From: Streptomyces musisoli
GTDB lineage: Bacteria; Actinomycetota; Actinomycetes; Streptomycetales; Streptomycetaceae
Length of the DNA stretch: 64,000 bases
Direction: 5' to 3'
NCBI RefSeq assembly: GCF_016741855.1
Contig: NZ_JAERRH010000002.1
Coordinates: forward strand, 496,001-560,000
Shown: piece by piece, positions 25,887 to 35,771 of the stretch
Position numbering within the stretch: position 1 is the stretch's first letter
Layout: every line of letters starts with the position of its first letter
Position numbers and translations under genes: made by a program
The notes under the pieces: generated by a model
Databases searched by the model: none
What the model was told of the DNA's origin: nothing
The model's input: only the letters and a program-made list of their open reading frames with translations

Positions 25887-26780
25887 ATGTCGATCATCAA
25901 CGGGGAGTCCGGCGGCAACGTGGAGTCCGGCAACAAGGGGAAGTCCGGCGGCAACGTGGAGTCCGGCAACAACGTGGAGTCCGACGCCCGGTTGGCCGTG
26001 ACCGCGGCCCAGGCCGGTGCGGCGGTGGTGCGCGAGCTGTACGGCCGGCGGCTGGACCGCTACGCGAAGTCCGGCGGCGACTTCGCGACGGAGGCGGACC
26101 TCGCCGCCGAGCGGGCCATCCTGGACGTCCTGCGCGCCGCCCGCCCCGGGGACGCGGTCACGGCCGAGGAGAGCGGACGCACCGGCGCCGCCGGCGCCGG
26201 CCGCCGCTGGCTGGTCGACCCGCTGTGCGGCACGCTCAACTACGCGGTGCAGAGCATGCTCGTCGGGGTGAACGTGGCCCTGCGGGTGGGCGGTGAGATC
26301 ACCGCGGCGGCGACGGCCGACCCGTTCAGCGGCGAGGTGTTCTGGACCGACGGCGAGCGGGCCCGGGTCCGCCGGGACGGCGAAGACGCGGCGCTGACGC
26401 CCACGGCCGGGTCCGCGCTGGTGGACGTCAACCTCGACCCGCCGTTCCCGAACGCGCCCGGATTCCAGGCGGTTCGCATGCTGGCCGACCCCGGTTTCAC
26501 GGAGCGTTTCCGGCCCAGGGTGATCTCCAGCAGCCTCGCGGTGGCCTGGGTCGCCGCCGGACGCCGGGCCGCGTACGTCACCGACGGCCACCTGACCGAC
26601 AGCGTGCACTTCGCCGCCGGCATCGCGCTGTGCCGCGCGGCGGGCTGCACGGTCACCGGCCTTGACGGCGAGCCGCTGCACACCGGTGCGGGCGGACTGA
26701 TCGCGGCGGCCGACTCCGGGACGCACGCCGCCCTGCTGGACCTGGTCAGGAGCCAGGCGGACCCCTCACGTCGAGCCTGA
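25887..26780 (+). CDS. Inositol monophosphatase-family protein with altered metal site
   Basis: A 297-residue member of the IMPase/FBPase superfamily. The fold is evident from FATEADLAAERAILDVLRAA, AEESGR (the metal-binding Glu) and WLVDPLCGTLNYA. The canonical motif is WxxDPxDGTxNF, so the second metal-ligand Asp is Cys here. Near the C-terminus the usual W-D-x-A-AG is VHFAAGIALCRAAG, so the third-site Asp is His. Phosphatase activity by the normal three-metal mechanism is doubtful. The N-terminus holds a low-complexity repeat of SGGNVESGN from a 36-bp DNA duplication (25908-25980). The ATG at 25887 lacks a good ribosome site; in-frame GTG codons within the repeat are alternative starts. Confidence 0.8.
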   Translation: MSIINGESGGNVESGNKGKSGGNVESGNNVESDARLAVTAAQAGAAVVRELYGRRLDRYAKSGGDFATEADLAAERAILDVLRAARPGDAVTAEESGRTGAAGAGRRWLVDPLCGTLNYAVQSMLVGVNVALRVGGEITAAATADPFSGEVFWTDGERARVRRDGEDAALTPTAGSALVDVNLDPPFPNAPGFQAVRMLADPGFTERFRPRVISSSLAVAWVAAGRRAAYVTDGHLTDSVHFAAGIALCRAAGCTVTGLDGEPLHTGAGGLIAAADSGTHAALLDLVRSQADPSRRA

Positions 26781-26883
26781 CCGGCACCGTCCCGGCGTCC
26801 GGAGCCGCGGTCCGCGGCTTCGGGGGAACGCGCCGGTCCGGCACGTCAGTTGAAGGAGATCCCTACCGAAGGCTTGTGGCCCG

Positions 26884-26918
26884 CTTGGTTCATCACTTAA
26901 ATCAAAACATGAACTAAG
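26884..26918. promoter_or_regulatory. Inverted repeat before the F5/8-beta-helix gene
   Basis: CTTGGTTCAT (26884-26893) and ATGAACTAAG (26909-26918) match at 9 of 10 positions as an inverted repeat around an A/T-rich 15-bp spacer (CACTTAAATCAAAAC). This is a notably low-G+C patch in a very G+C-rich window. It lies 47-81 bp upstream of the start codon at 26965, a promoter/operator position. Confidence 0.6.
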
Positions 26919-26964
26919 CCGTGGGGTCGACTCCTTCGACCCCGCATTCCTCTGGAGCCGCCGC

Positions 26965-29505
26965 ATGAGATGGAGATCCCTGGGCGTCGCGCTGTCCGCC
27001 ACGGCCGCGCTGATCGCCCTGCCCGCCACACACCCCTCGGCCACAGCGGCCGAAACCCCCCTGTCCCAGGGGAAGACGGCCACCGCGTCGTCCCAGGAGA
27101 ACACCGGCACCGCCGCCGCCCAGGCCGTCGACGGCGACACCGGGACCCGCTGGTCCTCGGCCGCGGGCGACGACCAGTGGCTCCGGATCGACCTGGGCGG
27201 TACCGCCGACGTGACCCGGGTGGTGCTGAACTGGGAGACCGCCTACGGCAAGGACTACCGGGTCCAGATATCCGCGGACGGCACCACCTGGACCGACCTG
27301 AGGTCCGTCACCGGCTCCGACGGCGGCGTCGACACCCTCGACGTGTCCGGCCAGGGCCGCTACGTCCGGATGCTCGGCGTGCACCGCGCCACCCAATGGG
27401 GGTACTCCCTCTGGGAGTTCCAGGTCTACGGCAGCACGGGCGGCGGCGGGCCGGACTGCGGCACCGCCGACGCCGCGCAGGGCAGGCCCGCCTCGGCCTC
27501 CTCCACCGAGAACGCCGGGACACCCGCGTCCGCCGCTTTCGACGGCGACACCGCGACCCGCTGGTCGAGCCAGGCCGCCGACCCGCAGTGGCTCCAGGTC
27601 GACCTCGGTTCCGTCCAGGACCTGTGCAAGGTCGACCTGAACTGGGAGGCCGCCTACGCCAAGGACTTCCAGATCCAGGCCTCCACCGACGGCCAGAACT
27701 GGAACACGCTTCGCAGCGTCACCGCGGCGAGCGGGGGCAAGGCGTCGTACGACGTCAGCGGCTCCGGCCGGTACGTCCGGATCCACGGCACCGCCCGCGG
27801 CACCGGCTACGGCTACTCCCTGTGGGAGGTCGCCGTGCACACCGGCACCACCGGCCTCCCGCCGGTCCAGGGCGGCGGCGACCTCGGCCCGAACGTCATC
27901 GTCGTCGACCCCTCCACCCCCGACCTCCAGCAGAAGTTCGACCAGGTCTTCGCCCAGCAGGAATCCGCCCAGTTCGGCACCGGCCGCTACCAGTTCCTGC
28001 TCAAGCCCGGCACCTACAACGGCATCAACGCCCAGCTCGGCTTCTACACCTCGATCTCGGGCCTCGGCCTGAACCCCGACGACACCCAGATCAACGGCGA
28101 CGTGACCGTCGACGCCGGCTGGTTCAACGGCAACGCCACCCAGAACTTCTGGCGCTCGGCGGAGAACCTCGCCATCACGCCGTCCAACGGAACCGACCGC
28201 TGGGCGGTCGCACAGGCCGCACCCTTCCGCCGTATCCACGTCAAGGGCGGCCTCAACCTCGCCCCGAACGGCTACGGCTGGGCGTCCGGCGGCTACATCG
28301 CGGACTCGAAGATCGACGGCACCGTCGGCCCGTACTCCCAGCAGCAGTGGTACACCCGGGACAGCTCGGTCGGCGGCTGGACCAACGGCGTCTGGAACAT
28401 GACCTTCTCCGGCGTCCAGGGCGCACCCGCCACCAACTTCGACAGCGGCCCGTACACCACGCTGGACACCACCCCCGTCTCCCGTGAGAAGCCGTTCCTC
28501 TACCTGGACGGCAGCGCCTACAAGGTGTTCGTCCCCGCCAAGCGGACCAACGCCCGGGGCGTCTCCTGGCCGGCGAACGCGGGCACGTCCATCCCGCTCG
28601 ACCAGTTCTACGTCGTGAAGCCCGGCGCGACCGCCGCCACCATCGACGCGGCCCTCGCCCAGGGCCTCAACCTCCTGTTCACTCCCGGTGTCTACCACCT
28701 CGACCGGACCATCGACGTCACCCGCGCGAACACCGTCGTCCTCGGCCTCGGACTCGCGACCCTGGTCCCGGACAACGGCGTCGACGCGATGCACGTCGCC
28801 GACGTCGACGGCGTGAAGCTCGCCGGGTTCCTCATCGACGCGGGCCCGGCCGAATCCGGCACGCTGCTGCGGATCGGCGAGCCCGGCTCCACCGCCGACC
28901 ACTCCGCCAACCCCACCACCATGCAGGACGTGTTCATCCGCGTCGGCGGTGCCGGACCCGGTCTCGCCACCGACTCCGTGGTCGTCAACAGCGACGACGT
29001 CATCGTCGACCACACCTGGATCTGGCGCGCCGACCACGGCAGCGGCGTCGGCTGGGACACCAACCGCGCCGACTACGGCCTGCGCGTGAACGGCGACGAC
29101 GTCCTGGCCACCGGCCTGTTCGTCGAGCACTTCAACAAGTACGACGTCTACTGGAACGGGGAACGCGGCCGGACGATCTTCTTCCAGAACGAGAAGGCGT
29201 ACGACGCCCCGAACGCCGCCGCCGTCACCCACGACGGCATCACCGGCTACGCGGCCTACAAGGTCGCCGACTCCGTCACCACCCACGATGCGTGGGGTCT
29301 GGGAAGCTACTGCAACTACACGGCCGATCCGTCGATCGTGCAGGCGCACGGCTTCCAGGTGCCCCCGACGCCGGGGATCAGGATGCACGACCTACAGGTG
29401 ATCTCCCTCGGCGGAAAGGGCCAGTACGCGCACGTCGTGAACAACACCGGCGCACCCACCTCGGGGACCGACACGATCCCGTCCAAGGTGACGTCCTTCC
29501 CGTAG
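26965..29505 (+). CDS. Large secreted protein: two F5/8 type C (discoidin) domains plus beta-helix catalytic-type domain
   Basis: An 846-residue exported protein. After a signal peptide (about 1-30) come two discoidin/CBM32-type domains, about 32-155 and 165-285. They share the same landmarks: TRWSS, QWLRIDLG / QWLQVDLG, VVLNWE / VDLNWE, GRYVRM / GRYVRI and GYSLWE. The remaining about 550 residues contain strand-turn repeats of a right-handed beta-helix (VIVVDPSTPDLQQKFDQVF, KPGTYNGINAQLG, TPGVYHLDRTIDVTRANTVV, GLGLATLVPDNGVDAMHVAD, VNSDDVIVDHTWIWRADHGS), similar in style to GH55/GH87-type beta-glycanases and pectate-lyase-like enzymes. Glycan binding is well supported; the reaction is not. 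TGGAG precedes the ATG at a good distance. Confidence 0.8.
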   Translation: MRWRSLGVALSATAALIALPATHPSATAAETPLSQGKTATASSQENTGTAAAQAVDGDTGTRWSSAAGDDQWLRIDLGGTADVTRVVLNWETAYGKDYRVQISADGTTWTDLRSVTGSDGGVDTLDVSGQGRYVRMLGVHRATQWGYSLWEFQVYGSTGGGGPDCGTADAAQGRPASASSTENAGTPASAAFDGDTATRWSSQAADPQWLQVDLGSVQDLCKVDLNWEAAYAKDFQIQASTDGQNWNTLRSVTAASGGKASYDVSGSGRYVRIHGTARGTGYGYSLWEVAVHTGTTGLPPVQGGGDLGPNVIVVDPSTPDLQQKFDQVFAQQESAQFGTGRYQFLLKPGTYNGINAQLGFYTSISGLGLNPDDTQINGDVTVDAGWFNGNATQNFWRSAENLAITPSNGTDRWAVAQAAPFRRIHVKGGLNLAPNGYGWASGGYIADSKIDGTVGPYSQQQWYTRDSSVGGWTNGVWNMTFSGVQGAPATNFDSGPYTTLDTTPVSREKPFLYLDGSAYKVFVPAKRTNARGVSWPANAGTSIPLDQFYVVKPGATAATIDAALAQGLNLLFTPGVYHLDRTIDVTRANTVVLGLGLATLVPDNGVDAMHVADVDGVKLAGFLIDAGPAESGTLLRIGEPGSTADHSANPTTMQDVFIRVGGAGPGLATDSVVVNSDDVIVDHTWIWRADHGSGVGWDTNRADYGLRVNGDDVLATGLFVEHFNKYDVYWNGERGRTIFFQNEKAYDAPNAAAVTHDGITGYAAYKVADSVTTHDAWGLGSYCNYTADPSIVQAHGFQVPPTPGIRMHDLQVISLGGKGQYAHVVNNTGAPTSGTDTIPSKVTSFP

Positions 29506-29513
29506 GACCCCCC

Positions 29514-29550
29514 GCGTCCCGTACGGAGGACCGCCCTTCGTACGGGACGC
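29514..29550. terminator. Bidirectional hairpin terminator
   Basis: Perfect 12-bp arms GCGTCCCGTACG (29514-29525) and CGTACGGGACGC (29539-29550) sit between the converging stops of the beta-helix gene and the AraC regulator. No T-tract follows, as is usual in Streptomyces. Confidence 0.8.
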
Positions 29551-29553
29551 CGG

Positions 29554-30507
29554 TCAGCCGTCGGACAGCGTCTGGTGCGGAGGCCGGCGGTAGGTGCTCC
29601 GGTACAGGGAGGCGAAGCGGCCCGGGTGGTGGAAGCCCCAGCGGGCCGCGATCTCCGTGACCGTGACCCCGTCGCCGGGGCCGGCCGCCACCAGGTCGTG
29701 ATGGGCGTGCGCGAGCCGTACCCGGCGCAGCCGGCCGAGCGGTGTGGTGTTCAGATGACGGCGGAAGGCGTACTGCAGCGCGCGCACCGTGACATGGGCC
29801 GCGGCGGCGATGTCGGCGACCGTGACGGGCTGGTCCGCGTGGTCGTCGATGTAGGCGAGTGCGCGGCGCAGCACCGCCGGGTGCACGTCGTCGCCGTCGG
29901 CGCCGGCGGGCTCGTCCAGCGCCGTGTTGGGGAACGCGGCCAGGACGCTCGCCGCCAGGTGCTGGGCGGCCGTGGCCGCGATCAGCGGCTGGTCCGCGAC
30001 CTCCGGATCGGCGAGCACCGTGTCCCGCAGATGGGTGATCGTCCGGCGCAGCTGCCGCGCCGCCCCCGCCGAGCGCGGCCGGTGACCGGTCAGCCGTACC
30101 GGCCGCGACTCGTCCGGGCCCGTGGCCACCTGGGAGAGCAGTGCCGGGTCCAGCATCGTGATGTTGTAGCGGGCGTTGCAGATCCTGCCCGAGTACGGCA
30201 GGTCCGGCGGGGCGAACAGCACCACGTCACCCGGGCCGAAGGAGTCCTCGACGCCCTGGAAGCGGTGGTCCCGCACCGTTCCCTCGTGCACCACGCACAG
30301 ACAGATCCGGCCCAGCGGTGTCACCGAGTAGGCCATCTCGAAGTCCAGCGACAGCTCGTCGACGCTCACCGAGGGAACGCCGGTGCGGCGGATGCGGGCC
30401 CGGGTCGATCCGGGTGTACCGCTGGCGATACGCATCCTGGCGTAGGCGTGGCTGAGGAAATCCTCCGTCACGTTCAGGTCGTCGCTGTCGAAGGTGAGCG
30501 ATTCCAT
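29554..30507 (-). CDS. AraC-family transcriptional regulator
   Basis: A 317-residue regulator. The N-terminal about 190 residues form a cupin-like sensor (GRICLCVVHEGTVRDHRFQG ... FGPGDVVLFAPPDLPYSGRI) of the AraC ligand-binding domain 2 type. The C-terminal about 100 residues have the double helix-turn-helix: HADQPVTVADIAAAAHVTVR with ALQYAFRRHLNTTPLGRLRR, and VTEIAARWGFHHPGRFASLYR. Its targets are unknown. It converges on the F5/8-beta-helix gene and is divergent from the ANTAR gene, with 132 bp between the chosen starts. The ATG at 30507 is chosen from domain extent; the upstream GGGGC is only a weak ribosome site. Confidence 0.9.
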   Translation of the reverse strand: MESLTFDSDDLNVTEDFLSHAYARMRIASGTPGSTRARIRRTGVPSVSVDELSLDFEMAYSVTPLGRICLCVVHEGTVRDHRFQGVEDSFGPGDVVLFAPPDLPYSGRICNARYNITMLDPALLSQVATGPDESRPVRLTGHRPRSAGAARQLRRTITHLRDTVLADPEVADQPLIAATAAQHLAASVLAAFPNTALDEPAGADGDDVHPAVLRRALAYIDDHADQPVTVADIAAAAHVTVRALQYAFRRHLNTTPLGRLRRVRLAHAHHDLVAAGPGDGVTVTEIAARWGFHHPGRFASLYRSTYRRPPHQTLSDG

Positions 30508-30639
30508 GGGCCCCGATTGCCCCCTTCCGGTGCTTCCATGTCTCCGCTGACCAGCAGCTTTTCGTTTTTTGTACGGCGGCTTGCCCGGTTGTTCGCCTGG
30601 CGGCTGTCGCCGGGCGGCCGGGCTGCGCAGGGTGATCTC

Positions 30640-30993
30640 ATGATCGGACGTGACGAGCAGGCGGCGGACCAGCTGACGGCACTCCAGGAGGAGGTCGGCC
30701 ACCTGCGCCAGGCCCTGATCTCGCACGCATTGATCGACCAGGCGATCGGCGTGGTCATCACCCTGGGCGGACTTCGCCCGGAGCAGGGCTGGGACGCCCT
30801 CAAGCACATGTCGCAGCACACCAACATCAAACTGCGCGAGGTGGCGCGCTGCATGGTGGAGTGGCCGGCCCGCGGCAGAGTCCCCGAGGTGATCCGCCGG
30901 GCGCTGCCCGCCGCCGTGGAGTACGCGCGCACGCGTGCCGACGCCGACGGGCGGGAGGACGCGCGGGAGGTCCGCTGCGGCCGTCCGGCCTGA
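30640..30993 (+). CDS. Small ANTAR-domain RNA-binding antiterminator-type protein
   Basis: A 117-residue protein with a single ANTAR domain at about 25-80: LRQALISHALIDQAIGVVIT, LGGLRPEQGWDALKHMSQHT and NIKLREVARCMVE. A short N-terminal coiled-coil-like helix (EQAADQLTALQEEVGHLRQA) precedes it. ANTAR domains bind paired hairpins in nascent RNA and prevent termination; no target hairpin pair was seen nearby, and there is no fused sensor domain (GAF or receiver). The ATG at 30640 has GGTGA upstream. An ATG at 30538 would add 34 residues of poor character and reach into the AraC promoter region. Confidence 0.8.
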   Translation: MIGRDEQAADQLTALQEEVGHLRQALISHALIDQAIGVVITLGGLRPEQGWDALKHMSQHTNIKLREVARCMVEWPARGRVPEVIRRALPAAVEYARTRADADGREDAREVRCGRPA

Positions 30994-31166
30994 GCGCGAC
31001 CAGAGCGCCGCCGTAGCGCCGACGTCCATGATCCGGGCCGCTCCGGGCCGGTCGTCGCGGGTCCGGAGCGGGTCGCCCGGACCGCCCTGACGACGGCCGC
31101 CGGGTTTGGGGCGCCGGACGGGTGCAACACGGTGGGTGCGACGACGATCGGCTCAGGAGGACCGGC

Positions 31167-32630
31167 ATGGATCACTCACGCGTACCCGTCCTGGAGGCGC
31201 TGCAGGAATTCCGGCGACGAGGAGACGTGGTCTTCGGACCTCCGGGTCACAAGCAGGGACGCGGGACCGATCCGCGCGTGGCCGAGATCCTCGGGCTGGA
31301 CGTCTTCCGCTCGGACGTGCTCAGCCTCAACGGGCTGGACGACCGCCGGCAGTCCCAGGGCGTGCTGGAGCAGGCGCAGGAACTGATGGCGGACGCGGTC
31401 GGCGCCGAGCACGCGTTCTTCTCCACCTGCGGCAGCTCCCTGTCCGTGAAGACCGCGATGTGCTCCGTCGCCGGCCCGGGGGAGAAACTGCTGCTGTCCC
31501 GGAACGCGCACAAGTCGGTCATCGCCGCGGTGATCATCAACGGCGTCGAGCCGGTCTGGGTCCACCCGAAGTTCGACGCCGACCGGCACATGGCCCATCC
31601 GCCGGAGCCCGACGACGTACGCGACCGGCTGCGCGAGCACCCCGACGCCAAAGGCATGCTGCTGATCACGCCCACCGACTGGGGCACCTGCGCCGACGTC
31701 CGCGGGGTGGCCGACGCCTGCCACGCCGCGGACGTGCCGCTCATCGTCGACGAGGCATGGGGCGCCCATCTGCCCTTCCACCCCGCTCTGCCCGCCTGGG
31801 GCATGGACGCGGACGCCGACCTGGTCGTGACCAGCGTCCACAAGATGGGCGGGGCCATCGAGCAGAGTTCGGTGTTCCACCTCCAGCACGACCGGGTCTC
31901 GCCCGTCGTGCTGAAACAGCGCGAGGACCTGCTCGGCACCACCAGCCCCTCCTCCCTGGTCTACGCGGCCCTCGACGGCTGGCGCCGGCAGATGGTCGAG
32001 CAGGGGCACGGCCTCCTCGACGCCGCCCTGCACCGCGCCGAGCGCATCCGGGCCCAGCTGCGGGAACTGCCGGCGCTGCGGGTGATGGGCGGAGAGATCA
32101 TCGACGAGGGCCTGGCCGCCGAGTTCGACCCGCTGAAGATCGTCGTCGACGTACGGGACCTCGGCATCAGCGGCATGCAGGCCACCGAGTGGCTGCGCGC
32201 CAACCGGCATATCGACATGGGCGGCTCGGACAGCTGCCGGATCAGCGCCTCCATCACCCATTCCGACGACGACGAGACCGAGAAACTCCTCCTGGAGTCC
32301 GTGCGCTCACTGGTAGAGCACGCGGACTCCATCGAACGGCAGCCCGCCGTGGACCTGCCCGAGCCCGGCACGCTCGAACTGGAACAGGCCGTCCTGCCCC
32401 GCGAGGCCTTCTTCGGGCCCGCCGAACAGGTGCCCGCCGAGCGGGCCGTGGGCCGTATCGCAGCCGAGACGATCAGCCCCTACCCGCCGGGCGTGCCGGT
32501 CGTGGCACCGGGCGAGAAGATCACCGCCGAGGTCGTCGACTACCTGCGCTCCGGCATGGCCCACGGCTTCCTCGTCCCGGACGCGGCGGACTCCTCCCTG
32601 GAGACCCTCCGCGTCATGGCACGCGCATGA
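31167..32630 (+). CDS. Orn/Lys/Arg decarboxylase-like PLP-dependent enzyme
   Basis: A 487-residue fold-type I PLP enzyme related to prokaryotic ornithine/lysine/arginine decarboxylases. Seen: GPPGHKQGRGTD at the N-terminus, HAFFSTCGSSLSVKTAM (phosphate-binding loop), PLIVDEAWGAHLPFHP (the Asp contacting the pyridine N) and SVHKMGGAIEQSS with the Schiff-base Lys. The C-terminal decarboxylase domain includes AAETISPYPPGVPVVAPGEK. It lacks the N-terminal wing (receiver-like) domain of the inducible E. coli enzymes, as do the short Gram-positive forms. The product would be a diamine such as cadaverine, putrescine or agmatine; which one is not determined. AGGAGG at ideal distance fixes the start. 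Confidence 0.9.
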   Translation: MDHSRVPVLEALQEFRRRGDVVFGPPGHKQGRGTDPRVAEILGLDVFRSDVLSLNGLDDRRQSQGVLEQAQELMADAVGAEHAFFSTCGSSLSVKTAMCSVAGPGEKLLLSRNAHKSVIAAVIINGVEPVWVHPKFDADRHMAHPPEPDDVRDRLREHPDAKGMLLITPTDWGTCADVRGVADACHAADVPLIVDEAWGAHLPFHPALPAWGMDADADLVVTSVHKMGGAIEQSSVFHLQHDRVSPVVLKQREDLLGTTSPSSLVYAALDGWRRQMVEQGHGLLDAALHRAERIRAQLRELPALRVMGGEIIDEGLAAEFDPLKIVVDVRDLGISGMQATEWLRANRHIDMGGSDSCRISASITHSDDDETEKLLLESVRSLVEHADSIERQPAVDLPEPGTLELEQAVLPREAFFGPAEQVPAERAVGRIAAETISPYPPGVPVVAPGEKITAEVVDYLRSGMAHGFLVPDAADSSLETLRVMARA

Positions 32631-33077
32631 CCGGCCGACCCCCGTACACGACCCTGACCGGCCCCTTTCGAACTGCGCCGCCCGGCCTCAGCGCCTAGGG
32701 TGGCGTGTGCGGGCGGCCGGGTGTGCGCCCGCCGCGGGTCAAGAAGCCGGCCCTGCTGACGAAGACGTTCTCGGCAGGGGGCACATGGCCCTGCCGGTGG
32801 TCCCCGGGGCCGGACCAGCGCGTCCGGCGGGCCTGTCATCCCGGCAACTCGACGTGAGACGGCCCGACTTCACCCCGACCGGGAATGCACCGCGATTCCC
32901 GGTTTCGGACGCCCCGCCCCGGGGACCTCGGTACGAGGCCGCCGTCGACCCCGTTTCAGCCCGTATTTCACCTGGACACCACGATGTCGGCCGCATGCCC
33001 CGGCGTGGTCACGCGCATCGGCACCCACCTCGCCCGCGCCGGGCCCGCCCCCCGTGACAGCGAAGGACTTGGTACCG
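32631..33077. promoter_or_regulatory. 447-bp leader region of the catalase gene, with inverted repeat and possible sigma-B-type promoter
   Basis: No gene was found here. An inverted repeat with perfect 9-bp arms, ACCGGGAAT (32878-32886) and ATTCCCGGT (32895-32903), surrounds GCACCGCG. Overlapping its right arm is GTTT (32902-32905), then 15 bp, then GGGGAC (32921-32926). This resembles the Streptomyces stress-sigma (SigB) pattern GnnTn14-16GGGTAC, with one mismatch in the -10. The promoter call is tentative. Confidence 0.4.
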
Positions 33078-35357
<2,280 letters not shown>

Positions 35358-35475
35358 CGGGCCGGCTGACCGAGCGTCACGGCCGGGCACCGCACGGACG
35401 GCGTACCAGGGGAGGCGGACGACGTGCGCCGCGGTTGTGATGGAAGCGTCCCAAAGCCAACCAGTGAGGCAGAAC

Positions 35476-35718
35476 ATGCGTTTTCGTAGCTTTGCCACAA
35501 CGACCGCACTCACGGGTGTCATCGCCCTGACCGGTGCGGCGAACGCCTTCGCGGCCGACCCGGGCCCGACGACCGGCGTCGCGGCCAACAGCCCGGGCGT
35601 CATCTCTGGCAACACCATCCAGGTGCCGGTCGGTCTCGGGCTCAACCTGTGCGGCAACAGCATCGACATCATCGGGCTGCTGAACCCGGCCGGCGCCAGC
35701 TCCTGCCAATCGGGTTGA
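35476..35718 (+). CDS. Short chaplin (hydrophobic aerial-hypha surface protein)
   Basis: An 80-residue secreted protein. The signal peptide spans about 1-26 (MRFRSFATTTALTGVIALTG ... AFA). The mature part, of about 54 residues, is a single chaplin domain: NSPGVISGNTIQVPVGLGLN, LCGNSIDIIGLLNPAG and a final C in SSCQSG. The two Cys residues are as expected for the intramolecular disulfide of short chaplins. There is no LAXTG sorting signal, so this is a short, non-anchored type that assembles into amyloid-like films at air-water surfaces. GAGG precedes the ATG. A strong hairpin follows the gene. Being single and away from other chaplin genes is common for these dispersed genes. Confidence 0.92.
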   Translation: MRFRSFATTTALTGVIALTGAANAFAADPGPTTGVAANSPGVISGNTIQVPVGLGLNLCGNSIDIIGLLNPAGASSCQSG

Positions 35719-35728
35719 CGCCCCCCCC

Positions 35729-35767
35729 CCGTGCGCCGGCCCCCCGCGACCGGGGGCCGGCGCACGG
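35729..35767. terminator. Strong bidirectional hairpin terminator
   Basis: Perfect 16-bp arms CCGTGCGCCGGCCCCC (35729-35744) and GGGGGCCGGCGCACGG (35752-35767) have a 7-base loop and follow a run of ten C. It lies between the converging stops of the chaplin and the SpoIIE phosphatase. Confidence 0.9.
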
Positions 35768-35771
35768 CTGT

